Source: Oscillibacter sp. (GTDB taxonomy: Bacteria; Bacillota; Clostridia; Oscillospirales; Oscillospiraceae). From it: a stretch of 10,828 nt of DNA. The stretch covers positions 11,100-21,927 of the forward strand of contig DNFA01000078.1 of the NCBI GenBank assembly GCA_003487665.1. Direction: 5' to 3'. The number at the start of each line of letters is the position of its first letter. The stretch's first letter is position 1. The notes beneath the pieces were generated by a model that saw nothing but the letters and a program-made list of their open reading frames with translations, did not search any database and was not told the origin of the DNA. The position numbers and the translations under genes are program-made. Shown here piece after piece: positions 1-6,646 of this stretch.

Positions 1-802
1 CGGTGTTCACATGGATGCAGTGACCCAGAATGGTCTTCTCGCCCAGAATGCCGTGATCCTGCAGGCGCTGCACCGGGCGGCGGCCGTAGTTCTGCAGGGA
101 GTCGTACACGTCGTTCATGCCCTCGGACACGTGGATGTGATAACCGGTGCGGCCATTGTTGGCCTCCACCATGCGGTCAAAGGTCTTGTCGCTGATGGTG
201 AACAGCGCGTGGCCGCCGAACATGGCCGCCAGCATGGGATCGTTCTGCTTCTGACAGTAGGTGATGAAGTCTGCGTTCTCCTTGATGGCCTGCAGGCACT
301 TCTCCTCGCCGTCGCGGTCGCTGACCTCGTAGCACAGGCAGGAGCGCAGACCCAGACGGCGGCTCTCCTCACTGATGGTGAACAGCGTGCCGGGGATCTC
401 GCCGTAGCTGGCGTGGTGGTCGAAAACAGTGGTGACGCCCTGCTTGATGCTGTCCATGTACAGCGCCGTGGCGGAGGCACGGGTGCCGTCCATCATCAGG
501 TGGCGGTCGATGGCCCACCACGTGCCGTCCAGCACCTCGTAGAAGTTGGTGGGATTGTTGCCCACGATGCTCAGTCCGCGTGCCAGTGCGGAATAGATGT
601 GGGTGTGGGCGTTGATGAAGGCGGGCATAATAACGCCGCCCTTGGCGTCGATGATCTCGGCATCGGCGTACTTGGCGCGCAGCGCGGCCTCCTCGCCTAC
701 CTCCACGATCTTGGCGCCCTCATAGGCCACCGCGCCGTGCTCATAGTAGCCCTTGCCCTCGCTGTCGCGGGTGATGAGCCGTCCGTTTGTTACCAGAACC
801 AT
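1..802 (-). CDS. ssnA: SsnA-type amidohydrolase, N-terminal 267 residues (3' end outside window)
   Basis: Partial gene reading leftward off the window edge. The protein starts MVLVTNGRLITRD and shows the layout of the metal-dependent amidohydrolase superfamily (ATZ/TRZ/guanine-deaminase-like branch): the first metal pair in NAHTHIY (His66, His68), then YHIHVSEG (His224, Glu227) and GHCIHV (His261). The closing Asp motif lies beyond the edge. SsnA proteins are about 440 residues, so roughly 60% is present. Family knowledge: ssnA often accompanies selenium-dependent molybdenum hydroxylase and purine/nitrogen catabolism genes, but its substrate is not firmly established. The ATG at 802 is chosen for its GGAGGA site (809-814) and typical SsnA N-terminus. 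The frame stays open further upstream, but only through a terminator hairpin, so an earlier start is unlikely. Expression is probably controlled by the structured leader described separately. Family assignment is secure; the exact SsnA name is likely. Confidence 0.85.
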   Translation of the reverse strand, partial: MVLVTNGRLITRDSEGKGYYEHGAVAYEGAKIVEVGEEAALRAKYADAEIIDAKGGVIMPAFINAHTHIYSALARGLSIVGNNPTNFYEVLDGTWWAIDRHLMMDGTRASATALYMDSIKQGVTTVFDHHASYGEIPGTLFTISEESRRLGLRSCLCYEVSDRDGEEKCLQAIKENADFITYCQKQNDPMLAAMFGGHALFTISDKTFDRMVEANNGRTGYHIHVSEGMNDVYDSLQNYGRRPVQRLQDHGILGEKTILGHCIHVNT

Positions 803-843
803 AGTTTTCCTCCTTTTTTCTCCTGCTGAAAGCGTTTGTGCGT

Positions 844-888
844 AAACAAAAAGTGCCTCAAACCCTGTTTTCGAGGGTTTGAAACACT
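844..888 (-). terminator. Intrinsic terminator inside the ssnA leader (attenuator)
   Basis: A 15-bp stem (852-866 with 874-888, two G-U pairs) with a 7-nt loop is followed on the minus strand by UUUU-G-UUU. It lies 42 nt upstream of the ssnA ATG. No gene ends here on this strand, because the upstream gene has its own terminator at 1050-1087. The hairpin therefore acts on the leader transcript rather than on a preceding gene. Confidence 0.8.
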
Positions 889-963
889 CAAGCGTCCGCC
901 GAGTGATAGTTTCAGCCCGTGCGCGAAGCACTTCCTTACAGCTACCAATCTTGGATTGTCACT
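844..963 (-). promoter_or_regulatory. Structured 5' leader of ssnA, candidate riboswitch/attenuator of unassigned class
   Basis: Read on the minus strand, this stretch lies between a promoter and the ssnA start codon and ends in an intrinsic terminator (844-888). I see a hairpin CAATC-CAA-GATTG (948-960), a hairpin GTGC-TTCGC-GCAC (919-931) enclosed by a TAGC/GCTG pairing, and two competing uses of one strand. The UCACUC segment (901-906) can pair with AGUGA (959-963) as a closing helix. Alternatively its CACUC part, plus GAAA at 910-913, can pair with GAGUGUUUC (881-889), which is the 5' arm of the terminator. That is the logic of a terminator/antiterminator switch. No T-box sequence, leader peptide with a ribosome site, or known riboswitch core was recognised. 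The closing helix sits at or just before the predicted transcription start, so that part of the model is uncertain. Confidence 0.6.
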
Positions 964-966
964 TGC

Positions 967-995
967 ATTTTACTATAATTTTACCTGAAAAGCAA
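967..995 (-). promoter_or_regulatory. Sigma-A-type promoter of ssnA
   Basis: On the minus strand there is TTGCTT (995-990), a 17-bp spacer and TAAAAT (972-967) in a locally AT-rich patch of a GC-rich window. The predicted transcript starts near 960. A second, poorer pairing, TTGTAA (1008-1003) and TAAAAT (983-978) with a 19-bp spacer, would start near 972. Confidence 0.6.
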
Positions 996-1049
996 TATCT
1001 TTTTACAAGTCTTTCGTGCGTTTTCACATAGGCCGGAGGTGCCCGGCGG

Positions 1050-1087
1050 AAAACACCGGAGCCTCCCGCAGGAGGCTCCGGTGTTTT
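1050..1087 (-). terminator. Terminator of the walJ-rlmH-DUF2007-pgm operon
   Basis: A perfect 17-bp inverted repeat (1050-1066 with 1071-1087) has a 4-nt loop and lies 6 nt after the stop codon of the phosphohexomutase gene. The minus-strand transcript ends the stem in UUUU, so the U-tract is short but the stem is very stable. Confidence 0.85.
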
Positions 1088-1093
1088 CGCGGT

Positions 1094-2824
1094 TTACTCC
1101 GTCAGGGTCTTGACCCAGGCGGAATATTTTTCAATGTTGGCGTCGCGGTCGGCGGCGTCCGCGCCCTTGGTCAGGATATAGACCTTGATCTTCGGCTCGG
1201 TGCCGGAGGGACGCACCAGAATGGTGGTGCCGTCCGCCAGCTCGTAGCGCAGCACGTTGCTGCCCTTCAGCTCCATGGCGGTCACGCGGCCGGTGGCGCA
1301 GTCCGTGGCGGTGCCGTCCTGATAGTCCTTGCGGGTGACAACGGTCACGCCGGCGATGTCCGCCGGGGGCGCGGTGCGCAGACGCTTCATCAGCGCCGCC
1401 ATCTTCTCCAGACCGTCCAGACCGGGCATCACCAGATTGTGGGTCTTTTCGCCGTACCAGCCGTACTTTTCGTACAGCGCCTGAATAGCATCGTAGAGGG
1501 TCATGCCCTTGGCGGCATACCATGCGGCCATCTCCGTGATCAGCAGGGAGGCGGTGACGGCGTCCTTGTCACGGACGTAGTCGCCCAGCATGTAGCCGTA
1601 GCTCTCCTCGTAGGACATGATGACGTGCCCCTCGCCGGCGGCCTCCAGCGCGTTCTTCTTCTCCGCCATGAACTTGAAGCCGGTGAAGGTGTCGCAGCAG
1701 GTGACGCCGTTGCTCTCGGCCACCTTCCGCGCCATCTCCGTGGTGACGATGGTCTTGAGGAAATAGGGCTTGGCCGGCATTTTCCCCGCCCGGTGCATGG
1801 CGCCGATCAGGTAGTCCAGCAGCAGCACGCCGGTCTGGTTGCCGGTGACAGGGATGAACTTCCCGTCCGCGCCCCGCACCATGATGCCCACCCGGTCACT
1901 GTCGGGGTCGGTGCCCAGGATGAAGTCCGCGCCCACCTTGTCCGCCAGCTCAATGGCCAGATAGAAGCCCTCCGGGTTCTCCGGATTGGGGGAGGCCACC
2001 GTGGGGAACGTGCCGTCCAGCACCATCTGCTGCTCCACGCAGTACAGGTTCTTCACGCCCAGACCCCGCAGAGCCTCCGGCACCAGCTTCCAGCCGCAGC
2101 CGTGGAAGGGGGTGTAGACCATTTTGAAGGTGTTGGCCACCTGCGCGATGGAGCTGCGGTCGTTGACCATAGCCATGACGTTGGCCATGAACATCTTGTC
2201 CGTCTCCTCGCCCAGAAGCGTGATAAGCCCGGCCTTCACCGCATCGTCAAAGGCCATGCGCTTCACGCCGGTGAAGATGTCGATCTTCTCCAGCCGCTGG
2301 GCGATGGCGGCGGCGTGCTGGGGCGGCAGCTGCGCACCGTCCGCCCAGTAGACCTTGTAGCCGTTGTATTCCTTGGGATTGTGGCTGGCGGTGACGTTGA
2401 TGCCCGCCTGACAGCCGTAGTACCGCACGGCGAAGCTCAGCTCCGGCGTGGGGCGCAGGGACTCAAACATGCGCACCCGGATGCCGTTGGCGGCGCAGAC
2501 CTCCGCCGCGGCGCGGGCGAAGTCCATGCTGTGGACGCGGCAGTCCATGCAGATGGCCACGCCCTTTTTCTTAGCCTCGTCGCCCTCGGCGGCGATCACG
2601 TCCGCGAAGCCCTGGGTCGCCCAGCGGATCACGTGGACGTTCATCTGGTGCAGACCCACCTTCATGGTGCCCCGCAGTCCGGCGGTGCCGAACTCCAGCG
2701 GGCCGTAGAACCGGCTCTCGATCTCTATTTCATCCCCGGCGATGGACTTCAGCTCCGCCTTCTCGTCGGCGCTCAGGGCGTCGCTGGCCAGCCAGCGCTC
2801 GTATTCCTTCTTGTAATCCAGCAT
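1094..2824 (-). CDS. Phospho-sugar mutase (phosphoglucomutase/phosphomannomutase)
   Basis: A 576-residue alpha-D-phosphohexomutase, close to the usual length of the PgcA-type enzymes of Firmicutes. It interconverts hexose 1-phosphate and 6-phosphate in the cytoplasm, feeding UDP-glucose and other nucleotide sugars for wall polymers and glycogen. All four active-site segments are present: TASHNP with the phosphorylated Ser147, the metal loop GTDPDSDRVG (304-313), the sugar-binding EESYGY (406-411), and the phosphate loop RPSGTEPK (538-545). The N-terminal GTAGLRG (46-52) is also typical. Substrate preference (glucose or mannose) cannot be read from sequence alone. The ATG at 2824 has AAAGGAGT upstream, and the gene follows the DUF2007-like gene by 15 nt. 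It is the last gene of its operon, with a strong terminator just after the stop. Confidence 0.95.
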   Translation of the reverse strand: MLDYKKEYERWLASDALSADEKAELKSIAGDEIEIESRFYGPLEFGTAGLRGTMKVGLHQMNVHVIRWATQGFADVIAAEGDEAKKKGVAICMDCRVHSMDFARAAAEVCAANGIRVRMFESLRPTPELSFAVRYYGCQAGINVTASHNPKEYNGYKVYWADGAQLPPQHAAAIAQRLEKIDIFTGVKRMAFDDAVKAGLITLLGEETDKMFMANVMAMVNDRSSIAQVANTFKMVYTPFHGCGWKLVPEALRGLGVKNLYCVEQQMVLDGTFPTVASPNPENPEGFYLAIELADKVGADFILGTDPDSDRVGIMVRGADGKFIPVTGNQTGVLLLDYLIGAMHRAGKMPAKPYFLKTIVTTEMARKVAESNGVTCCDTFTGFKFMAEKKNALEAAGEGHVIMSYEESYGYMLGDYVRDKDAVTASLLITEMAAWYAAKGMTLYDAIQALYEKYGWYGEKTHNLVMPGLDGLEKMAALMKRLRTAPPADIAGVTVVTRKDYQDGTATDCATGRVTAMELKGSNVLRYELADGTTILVRPSGTEPKIKVYILTKGADAADRDANIEKYSAWVKTLTE

Positions 2825-2839
2825 AGTGATAAACTCCTT

Positions 2840-3157
2840 TCAGGCGTGTTGTTCCGTTTCCTCGTCCTCCACCGGCTGAGCCTGCAGCAGCTCCTGCGCC
2901 TCCTCCAGCCGGGACTGGGGCACATACAGGCTGGCGCCGTAACCGGAGAAGCCGTTGATGACCTTTCCCGCGCCGCCGTCCAGATCGTAGTATTTGAAGC
3001 AGGGTATGCCGTAAGCCGCCAGCAGGGAAATGACCATATCCGTGTCGGCGGGGGAGTCGAAGGTCTGCATCAGCAGAACGGCCTTCTCCTCCTGTCCCCT
3101 CTCGTCCCTCGGCCATGCCGGGATGTCCGGCTTTCCGGTGAAGCTCCAGTTGTCCAT
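2840..3157 (-). CDS. DUF2007-like small protein
   Basis: A 105-residue soluble protein with no signal peptide or membrane segment. The core from about residue 26 to 95 (LLMQTFDSPADTDMVISLLAAYGIPCF, then a Gly-rich turn, LYVPQSRLEEAQELL) fits the DUF2007 pattern: a short alpha/beta fold related to PII-like signal proteins, with a shifted-subunit Leu-Leu segment, a GIPC strand, and a terminal helix rich in Glu and Ala. Its biochemical role is unknown. The start at 3157 has AGGAGG 6-7 nt upstream. It sits 10 nt after rlmH and 15 nt before the phosphohexomutase gene, so it is certainly in the same transcript. The tail (VEDEETEQHA) is acidic and probably disordered. The family call rests on pattern recognition and is good but not certain. 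Confidence 0.75.
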   Translation of the reverse strand: MDNWSFTGKPDIPAWPRDERGQEEKAVLLMQTFDSPADTDMVISLLAAYGIPCFKYYDLDGGAGKVINGFSGYGASLYVPQSRLEEAQELLQAQPVEDEETEQHA

Positions 3158-3167
3158 AGTCTGCCTC

Positions 3168-3650
3168 CTATTTGTGATATTTTGTGCCGGCGGCGATCTG
3201 ATACGCCCGGTAGATCTGCTCCAAAAGCATGATCCGCGCCATGTGGTGGGGGAACGTCATGGGGGACATGCTCAGCCGCCAGTCCGCCTGCTTTTTGATG
3301 CCCTCATCCAGCCCCACGCTGCCGCCGATGAGGAAGGTGATCTGCGTTTTGCCCTGTACGCCGAAGTCGATGATCCGGCGGCTCAGCTCCTCGCTGGAGC
3401 AGGGCTTGCCCTCAATGCACAGCGCGACCACCGCGCCGCCCTTGGGCAGGCGCTCCCGGATGGCTGCGCCCTCGGTCTGGAGGGCCTTCTGTATCTCCGC
3501 CGGGGAGGGCTCCTCCGGCAGGCGGCATTCCGGCAGCTCGACGACGTCCAGCTTGCAGTATCTTTGCAGGCGCTTGACGTACTCCGCCGCCGCGTCCGTG
3601 TAGAATTTTTCCTTCAGCTTTCCCACGCACAGGACGGTCACGCGCTGCAT
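3168..3650 (-). CDS. rlmH: 23S rRNA (pseudouridine1915-N3)-methyltransferase RlmH
   Basis: A 160-residue SPOUT-class methyltransferase; the family is typically about 159. It methylates pseudouridine 1915 in helix 69 of 23S rRNA in assembled 70S ribosomes, using S-adenosylmethionine. The start MQRVTVLCVGKLKE, the SAM-binding knot segment FLIGGSVGLDEG (106-117), the run LSMSPMTFPHHMARIMLLEQIYRAYQI, and the conserved C-terminal YHK are all diagnostic. The ATG at 3650 carries GGAGGTG 7 nt upstream. The gene overlaps the end of walJ by 13 nt, implying translational coupling. This walJ-rlmH adjacency is common in Firmicutes. The reading frame stays open upstream to 4169, but that part is a shadow of walJ. 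Confidence 0.97.
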   Translation of the reverse strand: MQRVTVLCVGKLKEKFYTDAAAEYVKRLQRYCKLDVVELPECRLPEEPSPAEIQKALQTEGAAIRERLPKGGAVVALCIEGKPCSSEELSRRIIDFGVQGKTQITFLIGGSVGLDEGIKKQADWRLSMSPMTFPHHMARIMLLEQIYRAYQIAAGTKYHK

Positions 3651-4429
3651 ATAAACACCTCCACCCCGTAGGGGCCGCTGAGCTGACCGCGGGGCGCTAC
3701 GGTCACGGACGCGTCCAGCCCGCTGAGCGCCAGCGACACGGTCTGCCGGGCGCGCTCCGGCGTGTTGTTCTCCCGGCTCAGGTGCGCCAGTACGAATTGC
3801 CGCGTTCCGGAGGCCGCCAGACGCTGCGCCAGAAAAGCGGCGTCGTTGTTGGACAGGTGCCCGCAGGCACCGAGAATGCGCTGCTTGAGATAGTAGGGGT
3901 AGGGGCCGGACAGGAGCCACTCCACATCGTGGTTGCTCTCCAGAACCATCAGCCCCACGCCCCGGAGGATGTCCTCCGCCGCCGGAGGGACGCAGCCGGT
4001 GTCCGTCAGCACGCCCACGGCGCTGCCGCCGCAGTCGAAGCGGTAGTCCACGCTCTCCGCCGCGTCGTGGCTGGTGGGGAAAACGGTGACGCGGATATCG
4101 CCTACGTCGAACGTTCCCTGCCGGGGGATGGCGCGCAGCACATCGGCGGCAGCCGGTACGCGGCGGCACACGGCGCGCGCTGTCCCGACCGTGGCGTACA
4201 GCGGCGGGCGGTACTGCTTGACCAGTGTAGCCAGCCCGGAGACGTGGTCGGAGTGCTCGTGGGTCAGCAGGACGCCGGACAGGTCGCGGGGGGACAGCCC
4301 CAGCTCCCGGAGAGCGGCGGTGATGCGGCGGGCGGAGATGCCCGCGTCCAGCAGAACGTGGGTGCCCTCGCCGCTGACCAGCAGGCTGTTGCCCTCAGAG
4401 CCGCTGGCGAGTATATGTACGGTCAACAA
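3638..4429 (-). CDS. walJ: MBL-fold metallo-hydrolase, WalJ/YycJ-like
   Basis: A 263-residue metallo-beta-lactamase-fold hydrolase. Metal ligands are visible in THEHSDH (56-62), His121 (TSHD), Asp143 (LTDTG) and His216 (LAHLS); ESNHD (164-168) and HLSNND (191-196) are WalJ/YycJ hallmarks, as is the N-terminal HILASGSEGN. Family knowledge: WalJ is linked to the WalRK wall-homeostasis pathway and to coordination of division with DNA replication or repair; the enzyme substrate is unsettled. No WalRK genes are in the window. The only possible starts are tandem TTG codons (4429 and 4426), because TGA lies two codons upstream. GAGGT is 8 nt before the first TTG, so that one is chosen. It overlaps rlmH by 13 nt and heads the four-gene operon. 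No clear promoter lies between it and the murA terminator, so read-through from murA may contribute. Confidence 0.92.
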   Translation of the reverse strand: MLTVHILASGSEGNSLLVSGEGTHVLLDAGISARRITAALRELGLSPRDLSGVLLTHEHSDHVSGLATLVKQYRPPLYATVGTARAVCRRVPAAADVLRAIPRQGTFDVGDIRVTVFPTSHDAAESVDYRFDCGGSAVGVLTDTGCVPPAAEDILRGVGLMVLESNHDVEWLLSGPYPYYLKQRILGACGHLSNNDAAFLAQRLAASGTRQFVLAHLSRENNTPERARQTVSLALSGLDASVTVAPRGQLSGPYGVEVFICSA

Positions 4430-4482
4430 TGGTCATAACCTCACAGGTGAAGAAGAGTCGCCGCCGCGCGGCGCGGGAAAGG

Positions 4483-4538
4483 AAAAGCACCCGCCGCGGC
4501 AAGCCGCAGATCGTGCTGCGGCCTCTCGCAGCGGGCGC
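4483..4538 (-). terminator. Branched hairpin terminator after murA
   Basis: On the minus strand an outer 8-bp stem (4531-4538 with 4487-4494, one G-U) encloses an inner perfect 7-bp hairpin GCCGCAG-CACGAT-CTGCGGC (4503-4522). It is followed by UUUUCCUUUCC. It begins 20 nt after the murA stop. The interrupted U-tract suggests incomplete termination and read-through into walJ. The rest of this 128-nt gap holds a GC palindrome (about 4459-4474) and the walJ ribosome site. Confidence 0.6.
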
Positions 4539-4557
4539 TGGATGGCGGATGTTCAAT

Positions 4558-5856
4558 TCAGCCCACGTGCGTCTCGGCGTCGCTGTCGTCAGGCACGTCC
4601 ACAAGGGAGATGTCCGCGCCCACGGCGCGGAGCTTGCCCACCAGATCCTCGTAGCCGCGCTCGATATAGTTGATGTGGCTCAGCTCGGTGGTGCCCTGCG
4701 CCGCAAGACCGGCGATGACCAGCGCCGCGCCTGCCCGCAGGTCGCAGGCCTGGATGGGGGCGCCTACCAGCTGGGGCACGCCCTCTACCACGGCTACCTT
4801 GCCGTCCACCTGAATGTGAGCGCCCAGACGCTTCAGCTCGTCCACGTACTTGAAGCGGTTGGCGCCGTACACGCCCTCGGTGACGAGGCTGGTGCCCTGC
4901 GCCAGCGCCAGCACCGCGGTGATCTGGGGCTGCATGTCGGTGGGAAAGCCGGGATAGGGCAGGGTCTTGACGTTGGTCTTCAGCAGGGGGGAGGTGCGGC
5001 GCACCAGCAGGGAGTCGTCGTCCTCCACAACAGAAACGCCCATCTCCATCAGCTTGGCGCTGATGCACTCCATGTGCTTGGGGATGACGTTCTTCAGCAG
5101 CAGCTGACCGCCGGTGGCGGCCACGGCCGCCATATACGTTCCGGCCTCGATCTGGTCGGGGATGATGCAGTAGGTGCCGCCGGTGAGCCGCTCCACGCCG
5201 CGGATCTTGATGGAGTCGGTGCCGGCACCCTTGATGTCCGCGCCCATGGAGTTGAGGAAGTTGGCCAGATCCACGATGTGGGGCTCCTTGGCCGCGTTTT
5301 CGATGGTGGTGGTGCCCTGTGCCAGCACGGCGGCCATCATGATGTTCATGGTGGCGCCCACGGAGACAACGTCCAGATAGACGGGCGCACCCGTCAGACG
5401 GCCACCCCTGGCGGCGGTGTGGATGAAGCCGCCCTCCACGGACACGTCAGCGCCCATGGTGGTGAAGCCCTTGATGTGCTGGTCGATGGGGCGGACGCCA
5501 AAGTTGCAGCCGCCGGGCATGACCACGGTAGCCTGACCGAAGCGGCCCAGCAGCGCGCCCAGCAGATAGTAGCTGGCGCGGATGCGCCGCGCCAGATCGT
5601 AGGACGGGCGGGTGGAATGGATGGCGCGGCAGTCGATCTCGATGGCGTGGCGGTTCAGCACGCGCACCCTGGCGCCCAGCTCCTCCAGAATGGAGAAGAA
5701 CAGCGTCACGTCGCTGATCTGGGGGATGTTCTCGATGCGGCAGACACCGTCTACCAGAAGGGCGGCGGGGATGATGGCAACGGCGGCGTTTTTCGCGCCG
5801 CTGACGGTGATCTCGCCGTAAAGCTCCCGTCCGCCGCGGATCATGTATTTATTCAA
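4558..5856 (-). CDS. murA: UDP-N-acetylglucosamine 1-carboxyvinyltransferase MurA
   Basis: A 432-residue enolpyruvyl transferase for the first committed step of peptidoglycan synthesis: phosphoenolpyruvate plus UDP-GlcNAc gives enolpyruvyl-UDP-GlcNAc. Visible signatures are SGAKNA with Lys22, the fosfomycin-target loop PGGCNFGVRP with catalytic Cys117, and GFPTDMQPQ with Asp307, matching the E. coli Lys22/Cys115/Asp305 pattern. Cys117 predicts the usual fosfomycin-sensitive chemistry. The start is TTG at 5856 (first residues MNKYMIRGG): GAGGG at 5865-5869 is 8 nt upstream, whereas the internal ATG at 5844 would be 20 nt from it. The open frame runs to 6093, but that extension is low-complexity and crosses the promoter. 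MurA is usually 415-440 residues, which supports the short form. Many Firmicutes carry two MurA paralogues; which one this is cannot be decided here. Confidence 0.96.
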   Translation of the reverse strand: MNKYMIRGGRELYGEITVSGAKNAAVAIIPAALLVDGVCRIENIPQISDVTLFFSILEELGARVRVLNRHAIEIDCRAIHSTRPSYDLARRIRASYYLLGALLGRFGQATVVMPGGCNFGVRPIDQHIKGFTTMGADVSVEGGFIHTAARGGRLTGAPVYLDVVSVGATMNIMMAAVLAQGTTTIENAAKEPHIVDLANFLNSMGADIKGAGTDSIKIRGVERLTGGTYCIIPDQIEAGTYMAAVAATGGQLLLKNVIPKHMECISAKLMEMGVSVVEDDDSLLVRRTSPLLKTNVKTLPYPGFPTDMQPQITAVLALAQGTSLVTEGVYGANRFKYVDELKRLGAHIQVDGKVAVVEGVPQLVGAPIQACDLRAGAALVIAGLAAQGTTELSHINYIERGYEDLVGKLRAVGADISLVDVPDDSDAETHVG

Positions 5857-5887
5857 GGCAGATTCCCTCTTTTCAAGTGGTCGGTGC

Positions 5888-5982
5888 CATAATGACGGCA
5901 GCTTAAAAACGCGGCCGGATGCACCGCATATAGCTTGCCCGCGCCGCGCGCAGTTCATACGGGCGCAGCATGAGACATTATG
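5888..5982 (-). promoter_or_regulatory. murA 5' leader bounded by a long-range inverted repeat
   Basis: The leader is framed by CATAATG (5982-5976 on the minus strand) and its complement CATTATG (5894-5888), 81 nt apart. Between them are GC-rich possible hairpins, including GCCCG/CGGGC and a weak GCGG/CCGC stem followed by UUUUU (about 5903-5907). These could form a folded leader or weak attenuator. No known regulatory RNA class is recognised, and the pairing may be chance. Confidence 0.25.
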
Positions 5983-5991
5983 AGCACTAAC

Positions 5992-6019
5992 AGTATACCA
6001 TACTTTTTTCCAAAAGCAA
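5992..6019 (-). promoter_or_regulatory. Sigma-A-type promoter of murA
   Basis: On the minus strand there is TTGCTT (6019-6014), a 16-bp spacer and TATACT (5997-5992), in an AT-rich stretch between two divergent genes. It predicts an untranslated leader of about 130 nt before the TTG start of murA. Confidence 0.6.
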
Positions 6020-6114
6020 GAAAAGTGCGGGATTTTTTTAAGAGAGATGACCTTTATAAGAAAAAACGGCGGAGGTTGTCCGCAAATGGGCAACGGGAGG
6101 AGAGGGTGACGGCG

Positions 6115-6143
6115 TGGACAGGGACAGCATAGACTGTCATAAG
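6115..6143 (+). promoter_or_regulatory. Possible promoter and operator-like repeat upstream of holin gene
   Basis: TGGACA (6115-6120), a 17-bp spacer and CATAAG (6138-6143) form a modest sigma-A-like match about 30 nt before the holin start. An inverted repeat GACAG-CATAGA-CTGTC (6123-6138) occupies the spacer, where a repressor could act. Both elements are weak. An alternative -10, TATAAG at 6055-6060, lacks a good -35. Confidence 0.3.
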
Positions 6144-6172
6144 GAAAAATATGGTATGGGAGGATACAAAGG

Positions 6173-6646
6173 ATGAAAAACGAAAACTCTGTGATGGCGA
6201 TACTGGCGGCGGCGGTGGGAGCGCTGTGCAGCTATGCGGCGGCGCTGGTGGTGCCGCTGGCGGTGCTGCTGGCGGTGATGGTCGGCGACTACGTCAGCGG
6301 CATGGCCAAGGCGTGGAGCACGGGGAAGCTGTGCTCGAAAACCGGGCTGCGGGGCATATTGAAAAAGCTGGGATATCTGGCGCTGGTGGGCGTGGCCGGG
6401 GTGGTGGACTGGCTGGTGCGCTACGGGCTGACGCAGGTAGGGGTGGAGGTATCGTTCCGGTTTCTGATGGCGGCCATGGTGATCGTGTGGCTCATCATCA
6501 ACGAGCTGATCTCCATTCTGGAGAACGTGGCGGCGCTGGGCGGGCCCGTGCCGGGCTTTTTGCAGAAGCTGCTGGGACGGCTGAAGGACACGGTGGAAAA
6601 GAAAGCGGAGGGAGAGAACGATGCAGATCATCGAGACAACGTATAA
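6173..6646 (+). CDS. Phage-type holin (phage holin 4_1 / toxin-secretion holin family)
   Basis: A 157-residue membrane protein. Hydrophobic segments lie at about residues 7-40 (probably two helices), 65-85 and 94-113, followed by a charged cytoplasmic tail rich in Lys and Glu. The pattern DYVSGMAKAWSTGKLCSKTGLRGILKKLGYLALVGVAG is the signature of the holin family that includes clostridial phage holins and TcdE of C. difficile. Holins form membrane lesions that let a cytoplasmic endolysin reach the wall. The ATG at 6173 has GGGAGG 9 nt upstream; an ATG at 6151 is in another frame. The gene overlaps the amidase start by 26 nt, as expected for a lysis cassette. No other phage gene lies nearby, so this is a prophage relic or a domesticated module. 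Confidence 0.88.
   Translation: MKNENSVMAILAAAVGALCSYAAALVVPLAVLLAVMVGDYVSGMAKAWSTGKLCSKTGLRGILKKLGYLALVGVAGVVDWLVRYGLTQVGVEVSFRFLMAAMVIVWLIINELISILENVAALGGPVPGFLQKLLGRLKDTVEKKAEGENDADHRDNV

Noticed and set aside
844..963. Assignment of the ssnA leader to a known class (purine, ZTP, THF, guanidine, preQ1, SAM, TPP, cobalamin, c-di-GMP, T-box)
   Set aside because: I compared the visible sequence with remembered cores of these classes and found no convincing match; only the attenuator architecture is supported.
1016..3232. 738-codon open frame on the plus strand opposite the phosphohexomutase gene
   Set aside because: Antisense shadow of a clear phosphohexomutase gene with all motifs; rich in His/Gly/Val/Leu from reversed GC-rich codons and without any family pattern or ribosome site.
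3651..4169. Upstream extension of rlmH giving a 333-residue protein
   Set aside because: The added part is an Arg/Pro-rich shadow of walJ; RlmH is complete at 160 residues with its own ribosome site.
4429..5892. 487-codon plus-strand open frame opposite murA
   Set aside because: Shadow of murA; composition dominated by Gly, His, Val and Ala, with no recognisable domain.
5857..6093. 79-codon N-terminal extension of MurA
   Set aside because: It crosses the predicted promoter and encodes no conserved sequence; the TTG at 5856 has a well-spaced ribosome site and gives normal family length.
6123..6138. GACAG/CTGTC inverted repeat as a definite phage repressor operator
   Set aside because: Only 5-bp arms and no regulator gene in the window; kept only as a weak note in the promoter entry.
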